From Aquiflexum lacus (GTDB lineage Bacteria; Bacteroidota; Bacteroidia; Cytophagales; Cyclobacteriaceae): a stretch of 64,000 nucleotides of DNA. The stretch spans positions 1-64,000 of the forward strand of contig NZ_JABFHF010000016.1 in assembly GCF_015476655.1 (NCBI RefSeq), read 5' to 3'. The position numbers and the translations under genes are program-made. The notes beneath the pieces are model-generated. The model was given only the letters and a program-made list of their open reading frames with translations. It made no database searches and was not told the DNA's origin. Shown in pieces: positions 38,782-48,319 of the stretch. Position 1 is the first letter of the stretch, and each line of letters starts with the position of its first letter.

Positions 38782-40461
38782 TTATAGATTTCCTTTTTTT
38801 AATTCGTTAACTGCAAAGTCGGCAGCTCTGGCAGTCAATGCCATATAAGTCAAAGAGGGGTTTTGTGCCGCAGCCGAAGTCATGCAAGCGCCATCAGTAA
38901 CAAAAACATTTTTAGCATCCCATACCTGATTGTTTCCATTAAGTACAGAGGTTTTGGGATCCCTTCCCATTCTAGCAGTTCCCATTTCGTGGATTCCTTG
39001 TCCGAAAGTGTAACCTCTATCAAATGTGGTCACATTTTTCAATCCTGCAGCTTCTAACATTTCAGCGGCGTCATTCATCATATCCACTCGCATTTTCTTT
39101 TCATTTTCTTTGATTTCAGCATCCATTTCCAAAACTGGAATCCCCCATTTGTCTTTTACATCTTTGCTTAATTTGATGTGGTTTTCATGGTAGGGCAAAA
39201 TTTCTCCAAATGCAGTCATACCCATACTCCAAGGTCCTGGTTCACTAAGGGCTTCCTTAAGTGGTGCACCGAAATTCATTTCTGCCACATTTCTGCTCCA
39301 TCCCGAACGGCTAGCAGCTCCCTGATACCCAAATCCACGAATATAATCTCTCTTGTCTCCATTAACATTTCGGAATCTTGGAATATATATACCATTAGGT
39401 CTTCTTCCAAAATAGTATTTGTCCTCATAGCCTTCTGCAATTCCATTGGCTCCTAATCTAAAATGATGATCCATTACATTATGGCCCAATTCACCTGAAC
39501 TGCTTCCTAATCCCTCAGGCCAAACATCCGTAGCAGAACGCATTAAAATAGCAGCAGAATTCAAGGCAGAAGCACAGAGAAAAATGATTTTTGCATTGAA
39601 TTCATAGGTTTTATTGTCTTCACCATCAATGATCTCAACACCTGTGGCTTTCTTGCTGTCCTTGTCGTAGATGAGTCTTGTTACAATAGACCAAGGCCTT
39701 AAGGTTAGGTTTCCGGTTTTCATTGCAGCCGGCAAGGTGGAAGCCTGGGTGCTGAAATAACCACCGAATGGACATCCTAAAGAACATTTATTTCTGAATT
39801 GACATTGGGTCCTTCCCTCTAATGGTTGTGTAAGGTTGGCAACTCTTCCGATTGTTACCAATCGTTTGCCATCAAATGCTTTCTTCACCCTTTCAGCTAC
39901 ATCCTTTTCGACACAATTGAGTGGCATGGGTGGCTGAAAATCACCGTCGGGCAGTTGGGGTAGCCCATCTTTGTTGCCTGATATACCGGCGAATTTTTCT
40001 ACATAGCTATACCAGGGTGCTAGATCGTTATATCGGATTGGCCAGTCGATAGCGATACCTTCCTTCAAGTTGGCCTCAAAATCAATATCACCGATTCTAT
40101 AACTTTGCCTTCCCCAAAGAAGGGACCTTCCTCCAACCTGATATCCTCTAAACCATGTAAATGGCTTTTTTTCCACATATGGGGAATCTGACTCGTGGGC
40201 CCACCAATCTAGATTCAGTTCATTCAAAACATAATCTCTTCTTAAATTAGGATGGTTTTCCAACATTTGAATTGTTCGTCTTCCACGATGTGGAATTTCC
40301 CATGGTGCCAACGTGGCTGTTTTGTAATCCTTTATATGTTCTACATTAGGTCCTCTTTCTAGCATTAGGACTTTAAGTCCTTTTTCTGTTAACTCTTTTG
40401 CTGCCCAACCACCGCTAATACCGGAACCGACAACAATTGCATCATAAGTTTGATCTGCCAT
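38782..40461 (-). CDS. GMC-family oxidoreductase, FAD-dependent sugar dehydrogenase large subunit
   Basis: A 559-residue GMC flavoprotein. Translation starts at the ATG of MADQTYDAIVVGSGISGGWAAKEL; an upstream GTG is less likely. The FAD-binding Rossmann motif is N-terminal with VLMLERGPNVEH. About residue 215 QCQFRNKCSLGCPFGG has a C-x5-C-x3-C pattern like the Fe-S site of bacterial FAD-glucose dehydrogenase. The C terminus has the GMC motif QGIHEMGTARMG and VTDGACMTSAAAQNPSLTYMA. No signal peptide is present, so export with subunit 3 is likely. It oxidises a sugar or glycoside, probably at C3, passing electrons to a cytochrome c. Confidence 0.92.
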   Translation of the reverse strand: MADQTYDAIVVGSGISGGWAAKELTEKGLKVLMLERGPNVEHIKDYKTATLAPWEIPHRGRRTIQMLENHPNLRRDYVLNELNLDWWAHESDSPYVEKKPFTWFRGYQVGGRSLLWGRQSYRIGDIDFEANLKEGIAIDWPIRYNDLAPWYSYVEKFAGISGNKDGLPQLPDGDFQPPMPLNCVEKDVAERVKKAFDGKRLVTIGRVANLTQPLEGRTQCQFRNKCSLGCPFGGYFSTQASTLPAAMKTGNLTLRPWSIVTRLIYDKDSKKATGVEIIDGEDNKTYEFNAKIIFLCASALNSAAILMRSATDVWPEGLGSSSGELGHNVMDHHFRLGANGIAEGYEDKYYFGRRPNGIYIPRFRNVNGDKRDYIRGFGYQGAASRSGWSRNVAEMNFGAPLKEALSEPGPWSMGMTAFGEILPYHENHIKLSKDVKDKWGIPVLEMDAEIKENEKKMRVDMMNDAAEMLEAAGLKNVTTFDRGYTFGQGIHEMGTARMGRDPKTSVLNGNNQVWDAKNVFVTDGACMTSAAAQNPSLTYMALTARAADFAVNELKKGNL

Positions 40462-40489
40462 AATTTTCACTTTTTCAATATATTAATTA

Positions 40490-41362
40490 TTATAAGTCAC
40501 AAATTCTAATTGCCTGCTCCAAAGAGGCCATTTTGTCTGCTGATTTTGGAATAAATTCCTGACAGAAGTAACCTTTGTATCCTGTATCTAATACAGCTCT
40601 GACAACGGCAGGATAATTGATTTCCTGAGTTTCGTCTATTTCATTTCTTCCGGGGTTACCCGCTGTATGGTAATGGCCAAAATATTGGTGGTCTCTTTTA
40701 ATTGTTCTAATAAGATCCCCTTCCATGATCTGCATGTGATATATATCATAGAGCAATTTGAGATTTGGTGAATCCACCATTTTACATAGTTCTATTCCCC
40801 ATGCACTTTTGTCACACATATAATCAGGATGGTCTACTCTGCTGTTGAGTAATTCCATGATGATTACAACATTGTTTTTTTCTGCTTGATCCATTATTCT
40901 TTTCAGACCTTCGGCAGAGTTTTTCAGACCAGTTTCATCGTCCATTCCGTTTCTGTTGCCACTAAAAGCAATGAGATTTTTATAACCTGCTTTCGCCACA
41001 AGGGGAATTACTTCTGTATAACCTTTAATCAATTGTTCATGATTTTGTTTGTCATTCCAGCCTTTAACGATACCCATATCAGCCCCATTGCAAAGGGAAC
41101 ATTCTACACCATTTGCCTTTAAAATGTGCCAATTGTTTGGTCCGACGAGATCTATGGCATTGAAACCGATTTTTTTTATCCCAATGCACAGTTCTTCAAT
41201 AGTCATTGGGTTAAAAGGCCAATGACATACAGCATGGTTTACATTTCCTTTTAATGGGGAGTTATATTCTTGGGCTTGCACATCCATAAGTGGAAGACTT
41301 CCAGCTGCTGCCGTGCCTAAAATGATTTTTTTCAAGCTATTTCTTCGGCTAAGTAGGGTCAT
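40490..41362 (-). CDS. Exported hydroxypyruvate isomerase-like TIM barrel protein
   Basis: A 290-residue xylose-isomerase-like TIM barrel of the hydroxypyruvate isomerase family with a Tat-like leader (LLSRRNSLKKIILGTAAAGSL...VQAQ). Metal ligand candidates are MELLNSR, LLYDIYHMQI, YFGHYHTAGNPGRNEID and YKGYFCQEFIP. Its ATG overlaps the MFS stop by 4 bases (41359-41362), so the two are translationally coupled. It precedes the GMC gene by 28 bases. It probably isomerises a keto sugar or hydroxy-keto acid in the periplasm; the substrate is unknown. Confidence 0.9.
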   Translation of the reverse strand: MTLLSRRNSLKKIILGTAAAGSLPLMDVQAQEYNSPLKGNVNHAVCHWPFNPMTIEELCIGIKKIGFNAIDLVGPNNWHILKANGVECSLCNGADMGIVKGWNDKQNHEQLIKGYTEVIPLVAKAGYKNLIAFSGNRNGMDDETGLKNSAEGLKRIMDQAEKNNVVIIMELLNSRVDHPDYMCDKSAWGIELCKMVDSPNLKLLYDIYHMQIMEGDLIRTIKRDHQYFGHYHTAGNPGRNEIDETQEINYPAVVRAVLDTGYKGYFCQEFIPKSADKMASLEQAIRICDL

Positions 41363-42609
41363 GTTTTTATTGTTTTGGTTATAGGTTTAATATTTTTGAG
41401 TTCATCCTTGAAGAGAATCAAAAAAAACAGGACTACTAATATAGCAATCCCCGACGGAATCATCCAGATAGACTGCCAATCATGTGTACCATCGGATTGT
41501 AAATATAAATCAGTGACAAATCCGGCAACGCCAAAACCAATCAACATACCAATACCATAGGTGGCCAAGGTGATAAGTCCTTGAGCAGCAGATTGGAATT
41601 TTGGGCCTGCTTTGGAATCAGTGTAAATCTGTCCTGATACAAAAAAGAAATCATAACAGATGCCATGTAGCGCTATTCCTACAATCAACAACCAAAGACC
41701 ACCACCGGCATCTCCAACTGCAAAAAGCGCATAACGTACCACCCACGCCATCATCCCTACAAGTAAGGTTGTTTTGAATCCAAATCTTTTGAAGAAAAAG
41801 GGAAGGAGTAAAAGGAAAAAAGCCTCGGAAATTTGGCCGATTGTCATTTTGCCTGTTGGGTCAGTCACCCCGATTTCCGCTAAGAATGGATTAGCGTTCT
41901 GATAATAAAACGCCAACGGTATACAAATCAATATAGAAGCGATAAAGAAAACAGCAAAATTACGGTCTTTCAATAATCTGATTGCATCAAGCCCCAAGAG
42001 ATCGGAAACTTTCACTTTCTCACTTTTATCAGCTCTTGGTGGGGTTTTGGGTAAAGTAAAGCTGAAAACCCCCAAAGCCAAAGAGGCTATGGATGCCATC
42101 AAAAACGTATTTTTCAAGAGACCATCTTTCATGCTGTCCACTGAATCCCAATAAAAAAGGTAACTAATGGCCAAGCCAGCAGCTATCCAACCTACAGTAC
42201 CCCATACCCTGATAGGTGCAAACTCTTTGGTATTGTCCTTCATTTGCCTGAATGAAATGGAATTGACCAAGGCCAAGGTTGGCATGTACAATACCATGTA
42301 CATAAAAATAAAAGGATAGAAGCTTACGAATGAATCCGCACTGTAGCAAAAGAACAACAATGCAGCACCTGTTAAATGAAGAATTCCAAGGATCTTCTCG
42401 GCATTGAAATACCTGTCTGCAATCAATCCTATGATAAAAGGGGCAATGATAGCACCAAAAGATTGGGTAGAAAAAGCTGCTCCTATTTGAGTACCTGTCG
42501 CTCCTAGATTTGCCCCCAAAAAGGTTCCCATTGTCACATACCAAGAACCCCAAACAAAGAATTCAAGGAACATCATAAATGAAAGCCGGACTTTTATTCC
42601 AAATAGCAT
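41359..42609 (-). CDS. MFS transporter, nucleoside:H+ symporter (NHS)-like family
   Basis: A 416-residue, 12-helix transporter. N-terminal LSFMMFLEFFVWGSWYVTMGTFL and GATGTQIGAAFSTQSFGAIIAPFIIGLIADRYF are typical of the nucleoside permease family, as are the later ICYDFFFVSGQIYTDSKAG segment and a cytoplasmic central loop after helix 6. In sugar islands of Bacteroidota these proteins often import sugar-derived products rather than nucleosides. It is the first gene of the five-gene minus operon and starts 282 bases from the divergent Gfo/Idh/MocA gene, in a gap that must hold both promoters. Confidence 0.9.
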   Translation of the reverse strand: MLFGIKVRLSFMMFLEFFVWGSWYVTMGTFLGANLGATGTQIGAAFSTQSFGAIIAPFIIGLIADRYFNAEKILGILHLTGAALLFFCYSADSFVSFYPFIFMYMVLYMPTLALVNSISFRQMKDNTKEFAPIRVWGTVGWIAAGLAISYLFYWDSVDSMKDGLLKNTFLMASIASLALGVFSFTLPKTPPRADKSEKVKVSDLLGLDAIRLLKDRNFAVFFIASILICIPLAFYYQNANPFLAEIGVTDPTGKMTIGQISEAFFLLLLPFFFKRFGFKTTLLVGMMAWVVRYALFAVGDAGGGLWLLIVGIALHGICYDFFFVSGQIYTDSKAGPKFQSAAQGLITLATYGIGMLIGFGVAGFVTDLYLQSDGTHDWQSIWMIPSGIAILVVLFFLILFKDELKNIKPITKTIKT

Positions 42610-42890
42610 AGGAATTGGATTTTGGGTTTATTGCCGGCTTTTTTCAAAGACCGAGTTGATAAAGTATTTGCTTTTATGTTTAAAATTCAGGCTTTTTCGC
42701 TTAATTTTAATTTTTGTGAATCTAACTCACAAATAAGGTAATATGAAATTGAGATCTCTACCATTCATAACATCTTACTGCAACTGATCATTTATTTCAT
42801 TTCGTCTTTATGCGAATAAAGAGGATAAATTATCTTTCAGGAAAATTAACCCAAAATAATAAACTTTAAAACCAATTTACCTAAAAACCA

Positions 42891-44060
42891 ATGGCAACTC
42901 AGAAAAAACTGAAAATGGGAATGGTCGGAGGCGGCCCCGGAGCCTTCATCGGCGCTATACACCGCAATGCTGCCCTGATGGATGGAATGATAGAACTGAC
43001 AGCAGGGGCTTTTAGTAGCAATCCGGAAAAGTCCAAACAGGCAGGTGAAGATTTGATGCTTGATCCGTTGAGGGTTTATACCTCTTATGATGAGATGATC
43101 TCCAAAGAACTCTTATTGCCAGAATCAGAGAGAATTGATATCATCAGTATTGTAACTCCAAATAATGTTCATTTTGATCCAACGAAAAAAGCTTTGGAAA
43201 GTGGATTTCATGTAGTTTTGGACAAACCAATGACGCTGAATTATGAGGAGGCTAAAGAACTTTATAAGATCATCAAAAAGAGTGATAAGCTTTTTTGCCT
43301 GACTCATACCTACACAGGCTATCCCATGATCAAGCAAATGAAGCAGATGATAGCTGATGGAGCAATTGGTGAAGTCAGGAAAGTATATGTAGAATATCCC
43401 CAAGGTTGGCTGCATAAACTATTGGAACATGAAAACAATAAACAGGCAGAGTGGAGGACAGATCCTGCAAGGAATGGTAAAGCAGGTTGTTTTGGTGACA
43501 TTGGAACGCATGCATTTAATTTGGCAGAATATGTAGCGGGTATTAAAGTGGCGAAAATCTGTGCAGACTTGGATATCAAAGTCGATGGAAGGCCAATCGA
43601 TGACGATGGCGCAGTGTTAATGAGATTTGAAAACAATGCATCTGGAATTCTGACCGCTTCGCAAATTGATGCAGGTTGTGAAAACAATCTGAAAATTCGG
43701 ATTTTCGGAGATAAAGCCGGTCTGGAATGGCAACAGGAAGACAATAATACCCTCAGGTTGAGATGGCCGGATAAACCGGATGAAATCTACAGGGCAGGTA
43801 CAGGTTATTTAGGGTCCTTGGCCAATGAAAATATCAGAACTCCGGCAGGACACCCTGAAGGCTATATTGAGGCATTTGCCAATATTTACAGAAACTTTGC
43901 CAGGTGTATTTATGCGCTTAGGAAAGGAGAGGAGCCAAAAGCAGAATGGTGGGATTTCCCTGGAGCAGAAGACGGAATCAGAGGAATGGCTTTTATTGAA
44001 AATGTATTGAAAAGCTCAGCTTCTGAAATGAAATGGACACCTTTTGAGGTGGAATATTGA
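42891..44060 (+). CDS. Gfo/Idh/MocA family oxidoreductase
   Basis: A 389-residue NAD(P)-dependent oxidoreductase. GMVGGGPGAFIGAIHRNA is the N-terminal nucleotide-binding motif, VLDKPMTLNYEEAKEL the family EKP-like motif (Lys-Pro), and FGDIGTHAFNLAEYVAG carries the catalytic Asp and His. It reduces or oxidises a keto or hydroxy sugar. It has no signal peptide, so it is cytoplasmic, and would act on imported keto-sugar products. It is the first gene of a plus-strand operon and diverges from the MFS-led operon. Confidence 0.93.
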   Translation: MATQKKLKMGMVGGGPGAFIGAIHRNAALMDGMIELTAGAFSSNPEKSKQAGEDLMLDPLRVYTSYDEMISKELLLPESERIDIISIVTPNNVHFDPTKKALESGFHVVLDKPMTLNYEEAKELYKIIKKSDKLFCLTHTYTGYPMIKQMKQMIADGAIGEVRKVYVEYPQGWLHKLLEHENNKQAEWRTDPARNGKAGCFGDIGTHAFNLAEYVAGIKVAKICADLDIKVDGRPIDDDGAVLMRFENNASGILTASQIDAGCENNLKIRIFGDKAGLEWQQEDNNTLRLRWPDKPDEIYRAGTGYLGSLANENIRTPAGHPEGYIEAFANIYRNFARCIYALRKGEEPKAEWWDFPGAEDGIRGMAFIENVLKSSASEMKWTPFEVEY

Positions 44061-44274
44061 GGGGGAGAGGTGAGACCTGCCTGCCGCCAGGCAGGAGCGA
44101 GAGACAAGGACCAAGAATCAAGGACCAAGAAACAAGAGCAAAGAGCCAAAGTCTGCCCCGAGTATCGGGGAGCCAAGAGGCAAGAAGCGAGAACAGGAGG
44201 CGGGGAAATTTTCCAATCTTAAAATCTGTAATCTTTCAATTTTAAAATCTTACAATCATAAATAAAATAAACCT
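44061..44274. repeat. Repeat-rich spacer: two palindromes, 14-bp tandem repeat, AATCTTAAAAT repeats
   Basis: The spacer holds CCTGCCTG-CCGC-CAGGCAGG (44076-44095), a purine-rich tandem repeat of 14 bases beginning AAGGACCAAGAATC (about 44105-44150, three decaying copies), CCCCGA-GTA-TCGGGG (44156-44170), and then repeated AATCTTAAAATCT/TTTTAAAATCTTACAATC tracts (44213-44262). No gene is present. Transcription from the Gfo/Idh/MocA gene probably reads through. Confidence 0.75.
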
Positions 44275-45327
44275 ATGAAAACCATAAAAGGACCAGCAAT
44301 ATTTCTGGCGCAATTTGCGGATGATGTAGCGCCATTCAATAATTTAAAAAGTATTTGTGAATGGATGTCCAATGCAGGCTATAAAGGGGTACAGATTCCA
44401 TCTTGGGATGGAAGAATGATTGACCTTCAAAAGGCTGCTGAAAGCAAGACCTATGCAGATGAAATCAAAGGCATTGTCAATGATACGGGGATGGAAATCA
44501 CGGAATTATCCACCCACCTCCAGGGACAATTGGTGGCAGTTCACCCTGCTTACAACGAGTTGTTCGATGGTTTTGCCCCTTCCAACCTTGCAGGAAATAT
44601 AAAAGGCAAAAGTGAGTGGGCAACACAGCAATTGAAATTTGCCGCAAAGGCTTCTGCGAATTTGGGATTAACAGCTCATGCAACTTTTTCTGGGGCGTTG
44701 ATGTGGCATACTGTATATCCTTGGCCACAGCGACCTGCGGGATTGGTGGAGACAGGATTCACAGAATTGGCAAAGCGGTGGATGCCGATTTTGGATACAT
44801 TCGATGAACATGGAGTAGATGTCTGCTATGAACTCCATCCCGGAGAAGATCTGCATGATGGCATTACTTTTGAAATGTTTTTGGAAAAAGTAAATAATCA
44901 CAAACGGGCAAATATACTTTATGACCCTAGCCACTTTGTATTACAGTGTCTGGACTATTTACAATTCATTGATTTTTATCATGATAGGATCAAAATGTTC
45001 CATGTGAAGGATGCTGAATTCAATCCTACAGGAAAACAAGGAGTTTACGGCGGTTTTCAAGGATGGGTAGATCGCGCAGGAAGATTCCGCTCATTGGGAG
45101 ATGGTCAAGTAGATTTTAGTGGTATCTTTAGCAAACTTTCTCAATATGATTTCGATGGCTGGGCAGTTTTGGAGTGGGAATGTGCTATCAAGCATCCTGA
45201 ACAAGGCGCCATTGAAGGAGCGCCATTTATAGCAGATCATATTATTAGGGTTACGGAGAAGGCTTTTGATGATTTTGCCGGAACAGGGGCAGATGAGTCC
45301 TTCAATAAAAAAATATTAGGAATTTAA
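44275..45327 (+). CDS. Sugar phosphate isomerase/epimerase family protein (cytoplasmic)
   Basis: A 350-residue xylose-isomerase-like TIM barrel without a signal peptide. Metal-site and active-site candidates are VCYELHPGEDLHDGITFE, ILYDPSHFVLQCLDY, MFHVKDAEFNPTGKQGVYGG and VLEWECAIKHPEQG. The length exceeds the common 280, with an insertion containing FQGWVDRAGRFRSLGDG. It resembles the isomerase that accompanies Gfo/Idh/MocA oxidoreductases in keto-sugar and inositol catabolism. It is the second gene of the plus-strand operon, 25 bases before the cytochrome gene. Confidence 0.9.
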   Translation: MKTIKGPAIFLAQFADDVAPFNNLKSICEWMSNAGYKGVQIPSWDGRMIDLQKAAESKTYADEIKGIVNDTGMEITELSTHLQGQLVAVHPAYNELFDGFAPSNLAGNIKGKSEWATQQLKFAAKASANLGLTAHATFSGALMWHTVYPWPQRPAGLVETGFTELAKRWMPILDTFDEHGVDVCYELHPGEDLHDGITFEMFLEKVNNHKRANILYDPSHFVLQCLDYLQFIDFYHDRIKMFHVKDAEFNPTGKQGVYGGFQGWVDRAGRFRSLGDGQVDFSGIFSKLSQYDFDGWAVLEWECAIKHPEQGAIEGAPFIADHIIRVTEKAFDDFAGTGADESFNKKILGI

Positions 45328-45352
45328 ATAACTATCAATCTTTACATTAATT

Positions 45353-45772
45353 ATGAAAATTATTCGATCATTGACCATTGGCTTAATTGCCGTTTCAGCT
45401 TTGACCTACTCATGTGGTGGTGGAGGTTCCAGTTCTTCCACAGAAACAACTACATCTACTCCGCCGCCTGCTGCAGCGCCTGTAAGCATGGAGGAAAAAT
45501 ATAAAGACGACCCAGTTTTTGTAGCCGGTTCGGCCAAAGCCAAGGAAGCAGGATGCACTGCTTGCCATATGATTCAAAGGAAAATTGTAGGCCCATCCTA
45601 TGCCGATGTAGCTGCAAAATATGAAAATACAGAGGAAAATGTAGCCATGCTGACAGCGCATGTGATCAAAGGTAATGTAGGTGTATGGGGAGAAGTTCCT
45701 ATGCCAGCACATCCTCATTTAAGTGAGGAAGATGTTGAAACAATTGTCAAATATGTCCTGATTCTGAAATAA
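45353..45772 (+). CDS. Lipoprotein c-type cytochrome (monoheme)
   Basis: A 139-residue protein with a lipoprotein signal (LIAVSALTYSC) and a Ser/Thr/Pro/Ala-rich linker of about 30 residues. A single cytochrome c domain follows with heme-binding CTACH near residue 76 and the axial Met likely in VPMPAHPHLS. It probably carries electrons from the GMC dehydrogenases to the respiratory chain on the periplasmic side. Its TAA overlaps the ATG of the DUF1080 gene (TAATG). Confidence 0.92.
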   Translation: MKIIRSLTIGLIAVSALTYSCGGGGSSSSTETTTSTPPPAAAPVSMEEKYKDDPVFVAGSAKAKEAGCTACHMIQRKIVGPSYADVAAKYENTEENVAMLTAHVIKGNVGVWGEVPMPAHPHLSEEDVETIVKYVLILK

Positions 45773-46509
45773 TGCACTTTAGAAAGTCAGTATATATTTT
45801 AATGGCATTGGCTTTTTCAGCATTTGCCTGTGATGGTGGGGAAAAGCAGGTAAATGAAGAAACCAAACCGGTTATGCAAGAAAGCGATTGGGAAAGTCTA
45901 TTTGATGGACAGACATTTGAAGGTTGGTCCAAATATAGCGGCGGAGAAGTTGGTAAAGCTTGGAAAGTTCAAGATGGTGCCATTTACTTGGATGCCAAAA
46001 ACAAAGATGATTGGCAGAAAGGTGATGGAGGAGATATCGTAACTGATGATGAGTTTGAAAATTATCACCTTCAAGTGGAATGGAAAATCTCTAAAAATGG
46101 AAACTCTGGCATTATCTTCTTTGTGAATGATTCTGGAGAATACCCGAACTCTTATATGTCAGGACCTGAAATGCAGGTGTTGGATAATGATGGACATCCT
46201 GATGCCAAAATCACTACCCATCGTGCAGGTGATCTTTATGACCTGATAGAATCAAGTGAAGAGACAGTTAAGCCAGTCGGAGAATGGAATCTTGCTGAAA
46301 TCATTGCCAAAGACGGTAACCTGGAATTACATTTGAATGGCGTTTTGGTCGTGGCTACCACGATGTGGACTCCTGAATGGGACGAAATGGTAGCCAACTC
46401 CAAATTCAAAGACATGCCTGGTTTTGGGAAATACAAAAAAGGGAAAATCGCCCTTCAGGACCATGGAGATGAGGTTTGGTTCAGGAATATCAGAATAAAG
46501 AGACTCTGA
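45772..46509 (+). CDS. DUF1080 (3-keto-disaccharide hydrolase family) lipoprotein
   Basis: A 245-residue protein with a lipobox (LAFSAFACDGG) and one DUF1080 concanavalin-like domain: WESLFDGQTFEGWSKY, YHLQVEWKISKNGNSGIIFFV and FGKYKKGKIALQDHGDEVWFRNIRIKRL are family hallmarks. Members of this family have been shown to cleave 3-keto glycosides. It lies in one operon with the cytochrome c, isomerase and Gfo/Idh/MocA genes, opposite the GMC dehydrogenase operon, which supports a 3-keto-glycoside role. Confidence 0.92.
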   Translation: MHFRKSVYILMALAFSAFACDGGEKQVNEETKPVMQESDWESLFDGQTFEGWSKYSGGEVGKAWKVQDGAIYLDAKNKDDWQKGDGGDIVTDDEFENYHLQVEWKISKNGNSGIIFFVNDSGEYPNSYMSGPEMQVLDNDGHPDAKITTHRAGDLYDLIESSEETVKPVGEWNLAEIIAKDGNLELHLNGVLVVATTMWTPEWDEMVANSKFKDMPGFGKYKKGKIALQDHGDEVWFRNIRIKRL

Positions 46510-46528
46510 ATGTAGAAATATTTAAATA

Positions 46529-46566
46529 TTAAAGACCTGAGATCTGTCCTCGGGTCTTTTGTTTTT
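46529..46566 (+). terminator. Terminator of the Gfo/Idh/MocA-DUF1080 operon
   Basis: AAAGACCTGAG and CTCGGGTCTTTT form a stem (one G-T pair) with an ATCTGTC loop and a T-rich tail, about 20 bases after the DUF1080 stop. Confidence 0.8.
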
Positions 46567-46661
46567 ATACCGGAATTAATTTCAATCCTTTTTTCTTCTT
46601 TCTAGCAGTTTTTTATGCTAGAGATTTATGATTCACTTTAGTTTGCATTATCAAAATCATT

Positions 46662-48293
46662 TCAATCATACTCATACAAAGAAAATCTTTGGATAGATAC
46701 ATCATCAACAAAAGAACGGATATGCCTTCCTTGATGCGTCTGATCTCCATTGAGGTGGCGATAAACTATCCACTCTCCGTCTTTAAAATAACCACGTTCA
46801 GTCTTGAGGATACCGACTCTTGAATTGGGGTTTTTGTGGTTTTTCATCCTCAGCGAAACCCCAAATCCCACATAATAAAATTCCTTTTCTCCAGTCTGCA
46901 CGATTACTGCTCCTGCAGGTTCCCAATCTTCTGATTTGGCATTAGGTTCCCAGCCTAAGTTGAAGGTATGCCCTGCTGTGAACTCATAATCTCCCAATTG
47001 AAATACAGACTCCTTGTTTTCTTTGTCCAATAATACTCCTTCCATCCTTTTTTGACCTCTGTTTTGATCCAATAATGGTTTGAACTGTTCAAGGACCTCA
47101 TATACTTTTGCCAACTTTTCTTCCTTTGGACTCATAGGATTGGCGGGTATCTGCTCGACTGAAAATGGAGCAAACCCCAGGGCTTCATAATGGCCAATCG
47201 CAAACAAAGCTTTTGCAGCTACTGTATTGTCAAAAACATGCTCAGGGACAAACAAGGGATTTTCTTGCCTTACATACAGGTCATTCCAATGTTTGAAATC
47301 AGGATTGTAAAAGTCAGGAGAATAAAAGTCAATGCTCGGGGATGCTGCCATCCAAACATCGAGCAGATGGGGAAGTGGTCCGGCACTTGGGTAATCTCCT
47401 GGTTTTACATTTGGACGGTTTAGTGCCGCATTGACAAAAGCGGGAATATCATATTCTTTCTTCCCTGCTGCGGTCACTTGCTCTGCAAATTCGGCAAAAT
47501 AATAGGCCATAAAAATCTCATCTGTATGTAATCCACTACCAAAAATTTCTTCCCAAGTTCCTTTTGTTTGGTTGCCATTGGTTTTCCAGATTGCGGCGAA
47601 TTCTGGATTTAATTTCTGTCTGTTTTTGACCAGATAGTCCATCAACCCTTTCGGGACATCTTGACTGAATTTTTGGTCTGCCTGTGGATGGTAGTCCCTT
47701 GCTGAAGGTAGCATGCCGATTTCATTTTCTGGCTGCATTAAGATCACAGTCTGATGGGCAGCATCCAATGCTTTGATACGACGCATGAGATGCTTGTAGG
47801 CATTCAGGTCAGCCTGAAGGTTTTCGTCTGAAAATGGTGTTAGAATCTCCTGACTTTCCCCAGTATGGCTTTTGGCCCGGGGAAAGCGCTTTTGATCCAA
47901 TTTCACCCAGGCAGGCACATGGCTTGACATACTGTTTTTCCAGGTACCAAACCAAAGAATTACAAGTTTCAGGTCATTTTTCCTAGCTTCCAGAATCAAA
48001 TTATCCACCAGTTCAAAATCAAATTTACCTTCTTCCGGCTCTAACAATTCCCAATAGACCGGTAGCAAAACTGTATTGAGATTCAATTCCTTGAGTCTAG
48101 GCCAAACGGGAACCATCGACTCCATGGTACTTGCAGTGGAATTTCCCAATTCACCAGCCAACATGAGAAAAGGTTTACCATTGACAACTAATTGGTAACG
48201 ATCTCCGACTTTTTGCAAAGAAGGGGTGTTTGTTTGGCTAAAGACAAATTGAAAATGAAGAATAAAAATTAAGAGGATTAGCGAATATTTCAT
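46662..48293 (-). CDS. Secreted GH35-like beta-galactosidase (DUF5597-containing)
   Basis: A 543-residue exported glycosidase with a signal peptide (MKYSLILLIFILHFQFVFSQ). The catalytic barrel resembles GH35/GH42: VVNGKPFLMLAGELGNS, LNTVLLPVYWELLEPEEGKFDF, the acid/base Glu in LMQPENEIG and a likely nucleophile in NPLFVPEHVF. The C-terminal ~130 residues match the DUF5597 beta-sandwich of such proteins (EYDFTAGHTFNLGW-like stretch). It would release terminal galactose or a related sugar outside the cytoplasm, feeding the neighbouring oxidative pathway. The downstream end lies near the sugar operon's terminator; the sterol-desaturase gene is 26 bases upstream. Confidence 0.9.
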   Translation of the reverse strand: MKYSLILLIFILHFQFVFSQTNTPSLQKVGDRYQLVVNGKPFLMLAGELGNSTASTMESMVPVWPRLKELNLNTVLLPVYWELLEPEEGKFDFELVDNLILEARKNDLKLVILWFGTWKNSMSSHVPAWVKLDQKRFPRAKSHTGESQEILTPFSDENLQADLNAYKHLMRRIKALDAAHQTVILMQPENEIGMLPSARDYHPQADQKFSQDVPKGLMDYLVKNRQKLNPEFAAIWKTNGNQTKGTWEEIFGSGLHTDEIFMAYYFAEFAEQVTAAGKKEYDIPAFVNAALNRPNVKPGDYPSAGPLPHLLDVWMAASPSIDFYSPDFYNPDFKHWNDLYVRQENPLFVPEHVFDNTVAAKALFAIGHYEALGFAPFSVEQIPANPMSPKEEKLAKVYEVLEQFKPLLDQNRGQKRMEGVLLDKENKESVFQLGDYEFTAGHTFNLGWEPNAKSEDWEPAGAVIVQTGEKEFYYVGFGVSLRMKNHKNPNSRVGILKTERGYFKDGEWIVYRHLNGDQTHQGRHIRSFVDDVSIQRFSLYEYD

Positions 48294-48319
48294 TTTTCTA
48301 CTTTTTTTCTTTAATGCTA

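Noticed and set aside
44076-44170. Considered insertion-sequence ends or a MITE
   Set aside because: The palindromes are short and of different sequence, there is no transposase and no clear target-site duplication.
37247-46509. Considered an inositol catabolic (iol) cluster because of Gfo/Idh/MocA and TIM-barrel isomerases
   Set aside because: No iolC/D/E-like or other diagnostic iol genes are present, while GMC, subunit 3, cytochrome c and DUF1080 point to 3-keto-sugar chemistry.
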